Position numbers and translations under genes: made by a program. From the NCBI RefSeq assembly GCF_002077945.1, contig NZ_LVYD01000083.1:1-52090 (forward strand): DNA of 52,090 nt, written 5' to 3'. This DNA comes from Niastella vici. Its GTDB lineage: Bacteria; Bacteroidota; Bacteroidia; Chitinophagales; Chitinophagaceae. A model generated the notes under the pieces. That model saw nothing but the letters and a program-made list of their open reading frames with translations, did not search any database and had not been told where the DNA came from. Below, one piece after another: positions 44,101-51,786 of this stretch (its first letter is position 1; every line of letters begins with the position of its first letter).

Positions 44101-44299
44101 TGAAATGAGGGAGCGCATCTTTGAAGCATTTTATCGCATAAAAGAAAATACCAAACAAAAAGGCACGGGTATTGGGTTAACCCTGGCACGTTCGCTCACG
44201 CAGCTGCACCAGGGGCAGTTGTATGTAAAAGAATCAACCGGAACATTGAACACCTTTGTGCTTTGCTTACCATTACAACCACCTGTAAAAAAGAAATAA
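41171..44299 (+). CDS. Reg_prop/Y_Y_Y sensor histidine kinase of the PUL
   Basis: 1042 residues. A signal anchor (MQRLLLLIVLQTAYTASAQ, second Met at 41192) is followed by about 14 Reg_prop propeller units (NGLSNNTVYCSIQDRKGFLW, later NLWIGTEDAGLNKL, NLWIATEGGGLCRL) and a Y_Y_Y domain (ITEYKYLMEGLDKNWTYLAT). A membrane segment lies at about 776-798 (WWAWLIYTVLVSAIVYSLIS). The cytoplasmic kinase has His 824 in FFTNVAHEIRTPLTLIKG, the N-box ILMNLFSNAVKYAD and the G-box GTGIGLTLARSL, then ends with LPLQPPVKKK. The family is usually one hybrid protein with receiver and AraC domains attached; here those are in the next gene. The periplasmic propeller binds the signal sugar. Confidence 0.93.
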   Translation: MSSLYQTMQRLLLLIVLQTAYTASAQPYYFKHYQVENGLSNNTVYCSIQDRKGFLWFGTKEGLNRFDGYRFKLFKSDDEHNNQLQKDFVFCVYADAKDNLWVGTQNGLYQFDYAKERLVRLFTLPEVNDLVMDRQGQLWFRTNSSVYRYNVNTRRLTAFPPANTIDASALCMSPNGDLWFGSTDGHLRRFDPTTLTFKGPDVFAHSPQMPTCFIKKLYPAGNDAIFVGTTCQGIKLYHINTNTYEDLLIYSADKTTVYVRDIIKYSDNEYWFATESGIFIYNMATRQFTNLKKQVTDPYSLADNAVYTLCKDQEGGMWAGTYFGGVNYYPKPYTPFTKYYPDRTPQTISGNAIREMCEDPEGNLWIGTEDAGLNKLNLRTGAITQFKPTGTPTGIAYHNIHGLLIVGNTIWIGMLDHGLDIMDRHTGKVIKHYGSDAHDRTFRNNFMVTMLQSRRGEIYVGSGGGLYHYIRETGGFEWMHETPNGEFISCLTEDHAGIIWAGTHSQGLLYYDPLTRHWGRLQNKTSDTNSLSINDINAAVEDSRNNLWIATEGGGLCRLDANRQRITRYTMQNGLPSNFVFKVVADDHQQLWITTSKGLVKLDPLTQNMTLFTKANGLLYDQFNYNSGYKDASGKLYFGSIKGMISFRPGDFDSNRLVPPVYITGFQVHNKELPIQKEHSPLRQSILYTNTLTLPYDESSFSIDFAALSYTSPEITEYKYLMEGLDKNWTYLATNRKVYFTNLAPGQYTFRLTAATNGRWGREKQLRITITPPFWNTWWAWLIYTVLVSAIVYSLISSYHKRSQEKKEKEIYEAKFEFFTNVAHEIRTPLTLIKGPVENLLEKIEELPEIKEDVTMMERNTNRLMTLITQILDFRQTEAKGFSLDFTRVNITDQLQEVYSSFQTLAKKRGLQYQLLLPDSPVMALVDEDALNKILMNLFSNAVKYADQQVTAQLHPVQKDDVQFVFEISNDGAPIPVEMRERIFEAFYRIKENTKQKGTGIGLTLARSLTQLHQGQLYVKESTGTLNTFVLCLPLQPPVKKK

Positions 44300-44303
44300 C
44301 ACC

Positions 44304-45071
44304 ATGAACACGCAACCGCTCATCCTATTGGTAGATGATGAAGAAGAAATACTCGATCTCCTGGAAAGGATACTGCAACCTAAATATGCCGTGCTGAAAA
44401 CCACCAATGGTAACGAAGCGCTGCAGGCGCTGGGGTCAAATGCCGTACAACTGATCGTGAGCGATGTGATGATGCCCGGGATGGACGGGTTTGAATTGTG
44501 TTCGTTGATAAAATCGAATGTGGAGAATTCGCATATTCCCATTATTCTACTTACTGCCAAGAACACTATTCAATCGAAAGTACAGGGGCTTGAGCTGGGC
44601 GCAGATGCCTATATTGAAAAACCTTTTTCGAAAGAACATTTACAGGCGCAGATCGCCAGTTTGCTGGCGAACCGCAATACGTTGCGGGAATATTTTGCCA
44701 GCTCGCCGCTGGTGCACCTCAACAGCATGGCGCATACCCGGGCCGATGAACAATTTTTGGCCACCTTGCATGAAACCATCATAAGCCATATTGAAGAAGT
44801 GGAGCTGGATGTGGAGCAACTGGCGCGGTATATGAATATGAGCCGCGTTACCCTGTACCGGAAAATAAAAGCCATTTCTGACCTCACTCCCATCGAGCTT
44901 ATCAACGTAACACGATTAAAGAAAGCGGCGGAACTGTTGAGTGAAGGCGATTACAGGATGTATGAGATCGCCGCCCTCACCGGCTTCAGCTCGCAAAGTA
45001 ATTTCGCCCGTAACTTTCATAAGCAGTTTGGCGTAACGCCGAGCGATTATGCTTTGCAGAAACATAAATGA
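44304..45071 (+). CDS. AraC-type response regulator, partner of the sensor kinase
   Basis: 255 residues. Receiver domain at 5-120 with acids Asp 11-Asp 12 (LLVDDEEEIL), the phospho-acceptor Asp 54 (LIVSDVMMPGMDGFEL) and Lys 106 (DAYIEKPFSK). A linker is followed by an AraC helix-turn-helix pair at about 155-250 (LARYMNMSRVTLYRKIKAIS, and AALTGFSSQSNFARNFHKQF with GVTPSDY). It starts 4 bases after the kinase stop, so the two are co-translated. It corresponds exactly to the C-terminal part of a hybrid two-component regulator. It should bind upstream of susC and possibly of the GH76 gene. Confidence 0.93.
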   Translation: MNTQPLILLVDDEEEILDLLERILQPKYAVLKTTNGNEALQALGSNAVQLIVSDVMMPGMDGFELCSLIKSNVENSHIPIILLTAKNTIQSKVQGLELGADAYIEKPFSKEHLQAQIASLLANRNTLREYFASSPLVHLNSMAHTRADEQFLATLHETIISHIEEVELDVEQLARYMNMSRVTLYRKIKAISDLTPIELINVTRLKKAAELLSEGDYRMYEIAALTGFSSQSNFARNFHKQFGVTPSDYALQKHK

Positions 45072-45103
45072 AAAACCCGGCCTTTTTACAAGCCGGGCCT
45101 TTA
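45071..45103. terminator. Terminator between response regulator and convergent lipoprotein gene
   Basis: AAACCCGGC (to 45081) and GCCGGGCCTTT (from 45092) form a GC-rich 6-8 bp stem with A and T runs on both sides, directly at the stop of the response regulator. Confidence 0.75.
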
Positions 45104-45121
45104 ACTTTCAGACACCTGTAA

Positions 45122-46141
45122 CTAGTGGGTGCACTCGTGAAAACTATCGCCTGCCGGATAGCTGAATGAGTTGACCAATCTCCAACGGAGCTTGTACATG
45201 CCGAAGCTGGTATTTTTGTAAACCGTATTACCATTGATGTCAGTGATCACATCGGTGCGCCAGCTCTCCCCGCCGTTGCCATTGGCAACATCGAGAATGG
45301 TGGCATAGCCGCCTGGGCCATTACATACCGACTTTACCGAAGAAATAGTTTTAATCAATGTAAACTTACCGGTTGATACATTGAACTTATAAATGTGACC
45401 GCTGTTCGTTAACCACAGATCGGTGGTGCTGCCATATACGGGGAACAGGTCATGTGCATTGCCCTCGGGCATGGTGTAGGTCTTTTTCAAGGTAAGGACC
45501 GGACTGCCGCAACTGTTGTTATAGCTGAATGCTTTCAACTTATCCTTTCCAGCTGCCCATAAGAGCTTGTTGGCTTTATCCCACACCACATTGTGCACAT
45601 CTTCAAAACTAACCTTGCCGCCCTGTTTGCTGTCGTCGTTGATATAAGAATCAACGGTGAAAATAAGCAGGTAGCCGCCAGTGGTAGAAGCGGTTACTAC
45701 ATTACCATTGGGAAGCAATTCTGCCGAGTGCGTATTACCGCCGGCATAATCGTACCAGATGGCTTTTTTAGATGATACATTGATGATGGCAACCCCACCG
45801 CCCGATGCAGTGGCCAGAATGTATTTACCGCTGTATACCGGTTTGGCTTCGCTGAGGTTAGCAAACCAGCCCTGCGCGCCCGAGCGGATAGCGGCATAGG
45901 ACGCCATGGGTTTCCATTCCCAGGTTATCTTATTGCCATTGGCCACATCGACCATTACAATACGGGCATTCTTTTGATCGCAGATAACGATCTCTTTGGC
46001 TGTGGCTTCTTCTGCTGCGAGTGATTGAGCGGTCAGCAATTCGGAAGCATCGTCGGTTGTTGGTGATTGCGATAATTGTTTTTTACATCCCAATGTAAAT
46101 ACGAGGGAAAGGATCAGTGATGCGGAAAAGATCTTTCTCAT
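45122..46141 (-). CDS. DUF6528-like beta-propeller lipoprotein
   Basis: 339 residues with a lipobox (LVFTLGCKKQ, Cys 19). The body has repeated strand patterns with tryptophans (GNKITWEWKPM, KKAIWYDYAGGNTHSAELLP, NKLLWAAGKDKLKAFSYN, TDLWLTNSGHIYKFNVSTGK), as in a beta-propeller, and starts with EIVICDQKNARIVMVDVANG, close to DUF6528. It ends in an unusual His/Cys tail (FHECTH). Probably a surface or periplasmic binding protein. It lies between the regulator and GH78 genes, 250 bases after GH78, and may be in that transcript. Family assignment is from memory of sequence pattern. Confidence 0.65.
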   Translation of the reverse strand: MRKIFSASLILSLVFTLGCKKQLSQSPTTDDASELLTAQSLAAEEATAKEIVICDQKNARIVMVDVANGNKITWEWKPMASYAAIRSGAQGWFANLSEAKPVYSGKYILATASGGGVAIINVSSKKAIWYDYAGGNTHSAELLPNGNVVTASTTGGYLLIFTVDSYINDDSKQGGKVSFEDVHNVVWDKANKLLWAAGKDKLKAFSYNNSCGSPVLTLKKTYTMPEGNAHDLFPVYGSTTDLWLTNSGHIYKFNVSTGKFTLIKTISSVKSVCNGPGGYATILDVANGNGGESWRTDVITDINGNTVYKNTSFGMYKLRWRLVNSFSYPAGDSFHECTH

Positions 46142-46350
46142 GAATAAGTGTTTTGTAATGTAATAAGGTTATGCACTACATTATAATATAAAAGCACTTA
46201 CCCATTCGAAATTTCATGCCAAAGATATTCACATATACCAGGTGGTTATAGCTGCTGTGTTTATGCAGTAGGAATTAATTTAATAATAGTAAAAGTAACA
46301 TTCTATGCTGGATAAGTTCGACCTGCAGGAAACCGAAAAATCAGCAGTAC

Positions 46351-46415
46351 GAAGTAAGAAGTAGGAAATACGAAATTAGCGAACTTCTTACCTCCTACTT
46401 CTTACCTCCTACTTC
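46351..46415. repeat. GAAGTAN-family palindromic repeat, copy C, inside the GH78 3' end
   Basis: GAAGTAAGAAGTAGGAAATA mirrors CTTCTTACCTCCTACTTC around a centre GAAATTAGCGAAC. The right end (46395-46415) encodes the last six residues EVGGKK and the TAG stop of the GH78 gene, so the repeat has grown into or formed the end of the gene. Confidence 0.85.
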
Positions 46416-49031
46416 GAACTCATACGTACCGGCTTCTAACTGATGTGTTTTATTACCCAACGTGAGGGTGGCAGTGGTATTAGGTGGTATCACTGCGTTA
46501 TACATGATCTTCTTTCCCACTCTTTTCCAGGATGATACAATTGTACCATAAGGCGACTGATGCTTTACTTCAACCTGGTTCAACGTTTTTATAAAATATG
46601 GTTGCAGCACGATCTTTTTAAAGCCCGGGTTATTGGCATCGGGTTTTATACCGCCTAATGCTTTATAGAACCAGGCGCCTATTTCGCCAAACATAATATG
46701 ATTGAGCGAGATGTCGTTGGCAGAATTGATGTTCCAGTTCTCATATAAAGTAGTGGCGCCATTCACGATCCACCAGCCCCAGGAAGGAAAAGTTTCTCTG
46801 GCGGCGAGTTTATAGGCTAAGTCGGCATAACCATTTTCACTCAATGCATTCAGAATAGATTTGGTGCCCAGCAAACCCACATCAAGATGAGTACTGTCGG
46901 CCTCTACGCGTTTGGCCAGGTTGGCGGCCACTTTTGCTATCAGTGAATCGGGCACCACCTTCCAGCACAGGGGAAAACTTAATTCGGTTTGGGTGCCGCT
47001 GCCATAGATGCCGGTGGCTGTATTCAGGTATTTGGCGTTAATGGCGTTTTTGATCTTTGTGGCAAGGGCTTCATATTTCTCTCCCTCGGTTGTTTTACCC
47101 AGGATGTGGGCTGCTTTGGCCAGGATGGAAGCATCGGTAAAATAGTAGATGGATGAGGTAAGCTCAACCGGTGATTTTGATTTCACGGGCACCCAGTCGC
47201 CCAGTCCCCAGATGGTTAACCCGGTTGGGTATAATTGATCAATATGATCGACATAGCGTTGTATGTTATCGTAACAACGGGCTAACAAGGTAGTGTCGCC
47301 ATAGAATAAATATATGTTCCATGGAATGATGGCGATGGTGCTCGTCCAGTCGGGCCCATTGGCCCATTCATAACCCCAGCCGCTGGTAGGTACAATTGCC
47401 GGCAACACACCATTGGGTTGTTGTTCATCGCGGTGATCGGCCAGCCATTTTTCATACACGGTAATGCCGTCAAAATTGTACAGGCCCGTCTCGATGTTTA
47501 TTTGTGCGTCGCCCGTCCAGCCGTTCTTTTCGCGTTGCGGACAATCGGTGGGGTACCCATACAGGTTCGACAGGTACGAATTATTGGTGGCGCTCCATAT
47601 TTTGTTGATGGTAGGGTTGGAAGTTGTTAGCGTACCAACCGGCGGCACCTCACTGTGCATGAAATAACCGGTGACACTTTCTTTTGCCAGTTTCACAGGC
47701 GCGCTGCTGGTGACTTCAATATATTGAAATCCCTTATAGTTGAAACGTGGCATAAAGCTTTCATCGCCTTTGCCGCTGGTGATATAGATATCGGTACCAA
47801 ACGGATCGGCGGTACCTACAGGCCGGTAATGCACATCGATGTTCGATTGATCAACATGCCCATCGGGCCGCAGGCGTTCGCCATGTTTCAGGCGCAGCAC
47901 CGTACCCGCCGGCGCATTCACCGTGATGCGGCTTACACCAGCGATATTCCGGCCAAGGTCGAACACATACGTTGTATCATTAAAAGCATGTATTGATTGC
48001 GCGGGTATAGTGTCTGTGATGCGGATGGGTTGCATTGTTTGGGCAACAACATTCGTTGATGGCGCAGCGCGGTAAATCACTTCTTTCCATTTGGAATCAT
48101 CGAAGGTGGCTTCGCTCCAGCCGGGTTGTTCGAGGCGGGCATCGTAGTGTTCACCGGTATAAATGCTGTTGAAGATGACCGGGCTCCCGGCAGTTTTCCA
48201 GTCTTTCCCGGTGGTGATGGTTTCTACGCTTCCATCTTCATAAGTAATGCGCAGGTCCATACAGAAGGTGGGGCGGTTGCGCCAGGGCGCTTCATGAAAA
48301 TACCATACGGCGGTGCTCTGGTGGTTGTACCAGCCATTACCGAGCAAGACGCCAATGGCGTTTTTGCCGTTTTGCAGTTGCGCGGTTACATCGTGCGTGA
48401 GGTATAAAGTGCGCCTGTCGAACCGGGTATACATGGGGTCGAGCCGGTGATCACCGATCCTGTTGCCATTGATGTATAGTTCATACAATCCGGCCACGGC
48501 GATATAGGCGCGGGCGGAGCGTATTTTCTTATTAGTGGAAAATGTTTTTCTGAAATACGGCGCTGCCTTGGTATTGATGTCGCGGCTGTCGCTGATAAAG
48601 GCGCCCTGCCAACTGGCGCTGCTCATCATACCTGTTTCAAAACTGCTGACGGCTGATACCGGTGATGCCTGGTTATCTTTATCCCATACCTGCAGGGCAT
48701 AATAATAACGGGTGAAAGGCTGCAGCGGCCTGCCCTGGTAAGTAACCAGTTGCCCTGCTGATTGTATGGAATTTGTTTGCCAGCAGTTGCCATTGCCTTT
48801 GCTTACCGCGAGGGAGTCGGTTCCAACAATTACCTGATACGCTGTTTGCCGTGCGCCTTTGCGGGCATCCTGCAATTGCCAGGTGAGCCGTGGCTGCGGG
48901 GCATCGATGCCTAATGGATTGACCAGGTGCTCGCATCGCAGTTCTGTTGGCACACAAACAGGTTGTGCGTTGGTGCGCATGGAAAGGGACAATAGCAGCA
49001 GGAAGTATGTCGGGCGACAGATAAAAGACAT
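46395..49031 (-). CDS. GH78 alpha-L-rhamnosidase
   Basis: 878 residues with a signal peptide (MSFICRPTYFLLLLSLSMRT, NAQ). Domain order: fibronectin-like start (LRCEHLVNPLGIDAPQPRLT), rhamnosidase N domain with RSARAYIAVAGLYELYINGN, concanavalin-like domain, (alpha/alpha)6 barrel and C-terminal beta-sandwich. Catalytic acid Glu 501 (CPQREKNGWTGDAQ) and base Glu 764 (TTLYENWN) are in place. It removes terminal alpha-L-rhamnose from plant or bacterial glycans. Its last six codons lie in a palindromic repeat. It probably belongs to the transcript GH76-GH125-GH78. Confidence 0.93.
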   Translation of the reverse strand: MSFICRPTYFLLLLSLSMRTNAQPVCVPTELRCEHLVNPLGIDAPQPRLTWQLQDARKGARQTAYQVIVGTDSLAVSKGNGNCWQTNSIQSAGQLVTYQGRPLQPFTRYYYALQVWDKDNQASPVSAVSSFETGMMSSASWQGAFISDSRDINTKAAPYFRKTFSTNKKIRSARAYIAVAGLYELYINGNRIGDHRLDPMYTRFDRRTLYLTHDVTAQLQNGKNAIGVLLGNGWYNHQSTAVWYFHEAPWRNRPTFCMDLRITYEDGSVETITTGKDWKTAGSPVIFNSIYTGEHYDARLEQPGWSEATFDDSKWKEVIYRAAPSTNVVAQTMQPIRITDTIPAQSIHAFNDTTYVFDLGRNIAGVSRITVNAPAGTVLRLKHGERLRPDGHVDQSNIDVHYRPVGTADPFGTDIYITSGKGDESFMPRFNYKGFQYIEVTSSAPVKLAKESVTGYFMHSEVPPVGTLTTSNPTINKIWSATNNSYLSNLYGYPTDCPQREKNGWTGDAQINIETGLYNFDGITVYEKWLADHRDEQQPNGVLPAIVPTSGWGYEWANGPDWTSTIAIIPWNIYLFYGDTTLLARCYDNIQRYVDHIDQLYPTGLTIWGLGDWVPVKSKSPVELTSSIYYFTDASILAKAAHILGKTTEGEKYEALATKIKNAINAKYLNTATGIYGSGTQTELSFPLCWKVVPDSLIAKVAANLAKRVEADSTHLDVGLLGTKSILNALSENGYADLAYKLAARETFPSWGWWIVNGATTLYENWNINSANDISLNHIMFGEIGAWFYKALGGIKPDANNPGFKKIVLQPYFIKTLNQVEVKHQSPYGTIVSSWKRVGKKIMYNAVIPPNTTATLTLGNKTHQLEAGTYEFEVGGKK

Positions 49032-49086
49032 GGCGTTGTATAAGGTTTTCTATTGGAATAGAATGGTAAATTCCAGGCAGGGTTGA

Positions 49087-49149
49087 AGCTGAAGTAAGAA
49101 GTAGGAAGTAAGACATTCGCGAGCTTCATACCTCCTACTTCGTTCAGCT
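49087..49149. repeat. GAAGTAN-family palindromic repeat, copy D
   Basis: AGCTGAAGTAAGAAGTAGGA mirrors TCCTACTTCGTTCAGCT with the core ATTCGCGAGCTTC. It begins 5 bases after the stop of the GH125 gene. The outer AGCTGAA/TTCAGCT arms are perfect. Confidence 0.85.
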
Positions 49150-49153
49150 CTTA

Positions 49154-50581
49154 TCACGCCAGCAACTGTTTCTTCTCTTTATATGTTTTCCATAAAAACT
49201 CGCCAAACAACGTATTCGCCCAGGCGAACCAGCTGCGGCTGAATTTTTTGGGATCGTCTTTGTAAAAGCTTTCATGCATAAAGCCGGTACCCGCATGTGT
49301 TTTTTGCAGCATTTGAATGCATTCCTTTATCTCCGCATCGTTGGTGCTGGTGAGTCCGCGCATGATGATGCCCATGGGCCAGATCATATCCTGCCCCACG
49401 TGCGGGCCGCCAATACCTTCGCCGGCCGTGCCTTTAAAGAAGAACGGATTATCGGCCGACAATACCAGTTTACGGGTATTTTGATATATAGGGTCCGATG
49501 TTTTTACCGCACCGAGGTAGGGCATACCGAGCAGACTGGGCACGTTGGCATCATCCATTAAGTTAAAGCTGCCAAAGCCATTCACTTCATACGCATATAC
49601 CTTTCCATATTTTTTATGATCAACCACTGCATATTGCTGTAATGCTTTCTCCACTTCACTGGCCAGTGCATTGAACTGTGCTGCGGTGGCGGTATCTTTT
49701 ACTATAGCGGTGAACATCTCTGCAGCCTGACGCAGGCTCACTACTGCAAAGAAATTGGAGGGAATCAGGAAAGAAAATACGGTGGCGTCATCGCTGGGGC
49801 GGAAAGCCGAGCAAATGAGCCCGACCGGATTTACCGGGTAGCCGTAACCGTGCATGGGCCGGGTATCGGTGGCATGTGGCGTGGTGCGTTGGAATTTGTA
49901 TGACCCATTACCATTCTTACGTTGCTGATCGCGGAAGGTGGTATAGATTGATTTAACCGCCTGTTGCCATTGTGCATCGAAGGGGGCTGTATCGCCGCTG
50001 AGTTTCCAGTAGCGGTAGGCCAGCCTGATGGGATAACATAATGAGTCGATCTCCCATTTGCGCTCATGCACACCGGGCTTCATATCGGTATGATCTTTTT
50101 CCCATTCGCTTTTCTTGGTGGGATCATTATAAAATGCGTTGGCAAAAGGATCTTTGAGGATACAGGCAGTTTGTTTATTGATAACGCCGGCGATCAGTTG
50201 CTGCAGTTTTTTATCCTGCATCATGAAGGCCAGGTAAGGATAAACCTGGGCGCTGCTGTCGCGCAACCACATGGCATCGATGTCACCGGTGATGACGTAG
50301 GTCTCGGGCCGGCCGTTTTGGGTGCTGTGAAATACAGTTGTATCGAGGGTATTGGGGAAACAGTTTTCAAATAGCCAGGCCAGTTCGGGTTGCTTAACAT
50401 TTGCCTGGAATTCTTTTATGGCTTTTTCTACTGCTTCGCTGGTAAAATTCCTTTTATCAGCGGGGGTGCGTACCACGGGGTATTGACCGGGGAAGTTGTT
50501 AGCTGAAAAAACCCGGCTGTTAGTGAGTAACAAGCCGGCTCCGGCCAACGTTGATTGTTGTAAGAAGGTCCGCCTTTTCAT
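49154..50581 (-). CDS. GH125 exo-alpha-1,6-mannosidase
   Basis: 475 residues from MKRRTFLQQSTLAGAGLLLT, a Tat-type signal (twin arginine, then a hydrophobic run); the longer frame upstream is not used. The (alpha/alpha)6 fold has the GH125/DUF1237 signatures GDIDAMWLRDSSAQVYPYLA, DTRPMHGYGYPVNPVGLICS, FRPSDDATVFSFLIPSN and MDDANVPSLLGMPYLG, close to the whole family length. Known members remove terminal alpha-1,6-mannose. With GH76 upstream it forms an endo/exo pair on an alpha-1,6-mannan backbone. Confidence 0.93.
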   Translation of the reverse strand: MKRRTFLQQSTLAGAGLLLTNSRVFSANNFPGQYPVVRTPADKRNFTSEAVEKAIKEFQANVKQPELAWLFENCFPNTLDTTVFHSTQNGRPETYVITGDIDAMWLRDSSAQVYPYLAFMMQDKKLQQLIAGVINKQTACILKDPFANAFYNDPTKKSEWEKDHTDMKPGVHERKWEIDSLCYPIRLAYRYWKLSGDTAPFDAQWQQAVKSIYTTFRDQQRKNGNGSYKFQRTTPHATDTRPMHGYGYPVNPVGLICSAFRPSDDATVFSFLIPSNFFAVVSLRQAAEMFTAIVKDTATAAQFNALASEVEKALQQYAVVDHKKYGKVYAYEVNGFGSFNLMDDANVPSLLGMPYLGAVKTSDPIYQNTRKLVLSADNPFFFKGTAGEGIGGPHVGQDMIWPMGIIMRGLTSTNDAEIKECIQMLQKTHAGTGFMHESFYKDDPKKFSRSWFAWANTLFGEFLWKTYKEKKQLLA

Positions 50582-50624
50582 ATTTTGCAAGTTTATAGCC
50601 TGCAAAAGTAGCTGTTTAGCAACA

Positions 50625-50672
50625 AGGTGTACCACGTTTGCTTTCCACAGGGCCAGAAAACGTAGTACACCT
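50625..50672. repeat. Long inverted repeat in the GH76-GH125 gap
   Basis: AGGTGTACCACGTT (50625-50638) and AACGTAGTACACCT (50659-50672) pair over 14 bp with one mismatch and a 20-base loop, in the leader of GH125 and 28 bases after the GH76 stop. It may be an intercistronic hairpin or an operator. Confidence 0.6.
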
Positions 50673-50700
50673 GTTTGTGACCTAATAACCCGTTCGCTTA

Positions 50701-51786
50701 TTATTTACTCACCGTTGCCAGGGCTTCGAGCAACATGGTTGCGCTGAGGTGTATGGAACAATCCATTTTGGGGCTTTCGGGCGGCGTGCTCCAGTTGGTG
50801 TTGAAAACAAAGTCGGGCCGGTAGGTGGCATTGCTTAACAGCCGTTCACCATTGGTTGTAAGGTATTGCAGCCAGGCGGTCTTTGTAGCGCGGTCGAGCC
50901 TGCCTTGCTGGATCAACTGCACCAGATAGCGGATAAATATTCCTTTGTACAAACCACCATCGCCGTTCCCTTCTCCCTTTAAAATTCCTTCAGGTGAAAA
51001 CCGCTGCCGGTCGTTAATAATAAAACCGGCCGTTTTGATAGCACTTTGCAGATACATTTCGTCCCTGGTAATGGTATACAATTCAAGCGTGCCGCCTACC
51101 CAGGTTCCCTGGTTATAGGTATAGATGCCGGTTTCCTTGTAATTGCCCCAGCCATCCCATACGATGCCCCGGCTGGTATCGACCAGGTAGGCCTGTTGCC
51201 ATACGAAAATACGTTTGGCCCAATCGAGGTCATCCTCATTCTTATTGAGTTTGTACATACGGGCGGCAATGATCATGGCCGGGCCATTTGAACAGGCATT
51301 CTTGACTGAAGGGTCTCCCGTTTGCCAGATGATGCCACCACCGTGAAGGCTCGTCCAGCCGGTTTTAATATGGTCCCATAAGCCTTGCGCCAGCTCTTTG
51401 TATTTGGCGTCGTGGGTGGCATCATAGGCCCTGATGCAGGCCAGGGCCATCCACTCCATGTCATTGAAGTATTTATTCGTCCAGGTATACCCGTTCTTTT
51501 TATACATCCCGTCGAACAGGGCATTCATACGGGTTGTATAAGCGGGGTCTTTGGTACGGAGGTAGCCATCGACCAGTACATCGAGCGCATGGGCGTTCCA
51601 CCAGTAGTTGTAACCGGTATGGCCATCGTTGTTTTGTTTGTAGTACTGTTCTGAGGCTGACCAGAATTGCGTGTTGAGCGCCAGTTGAGCGCTGTCGGCT
51701 GCTTTAGCCCAATTATTGGGCTTCGGGCCCGGATGGTTGTTATTCAACAACCCCAGGAAAAGAAAGATTGTTTGGATCAGGTTCAT
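50701..51786 (-). CDS. GH76-family alpha-1,6-mannanase-like protein
   Basis: 361 residues with a short hydrophobic start (MNLIQTIFLFLGLLN) that may act as signal peptide. Typical of GH76: DGHTGYNYWWNAHALDVLVD, GGIIWQTGDPSVKNACSNGP, and GTWVGGTLELYTITRDEMYL. The family's catalytic pair of adjacent aspartates is expected in the motif YYDDMEW; here it reads YFNDMEW (Asn 108, Asp 109), so one aspartate seems replaced. If so, the protein may bind but not cut mannan, or use another residue. First gene of the transcript GH76-GH125-GH78. Confidence 0.9.
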   Translation of the reverse strand: MNLIQTIFLFLGLLNNNHPGPKPNNWAKAADSAQLALNTQFWSASEQYYKQNNDGHTGYNYWWNAHALDVLVDGYLRTKDPAYTTRMNALFDGMYKKNGYTWTNKYFNDMEWMALACIRAYDATHDAKYKELAQGLWDHIKTGWTSLHGGGIIWQTGDPSVKNACSNGPAMIIAARMYKLNKNEDDLDWAKRIFVWQQAYLVDTSRGIVWDGWGNYKETGIYTYNQGTWVGGTLELYTITRDEMYLQSAIKTAGFIINDRQRFSPEGILKGEGNGDGGLYKGIFIRYLVQLIQQGRLDRATKTAWLQYLTTNGERLLSNATYRPDFVFNTNWSTPPESPKMDCSIHLSATMLLEALATVSK

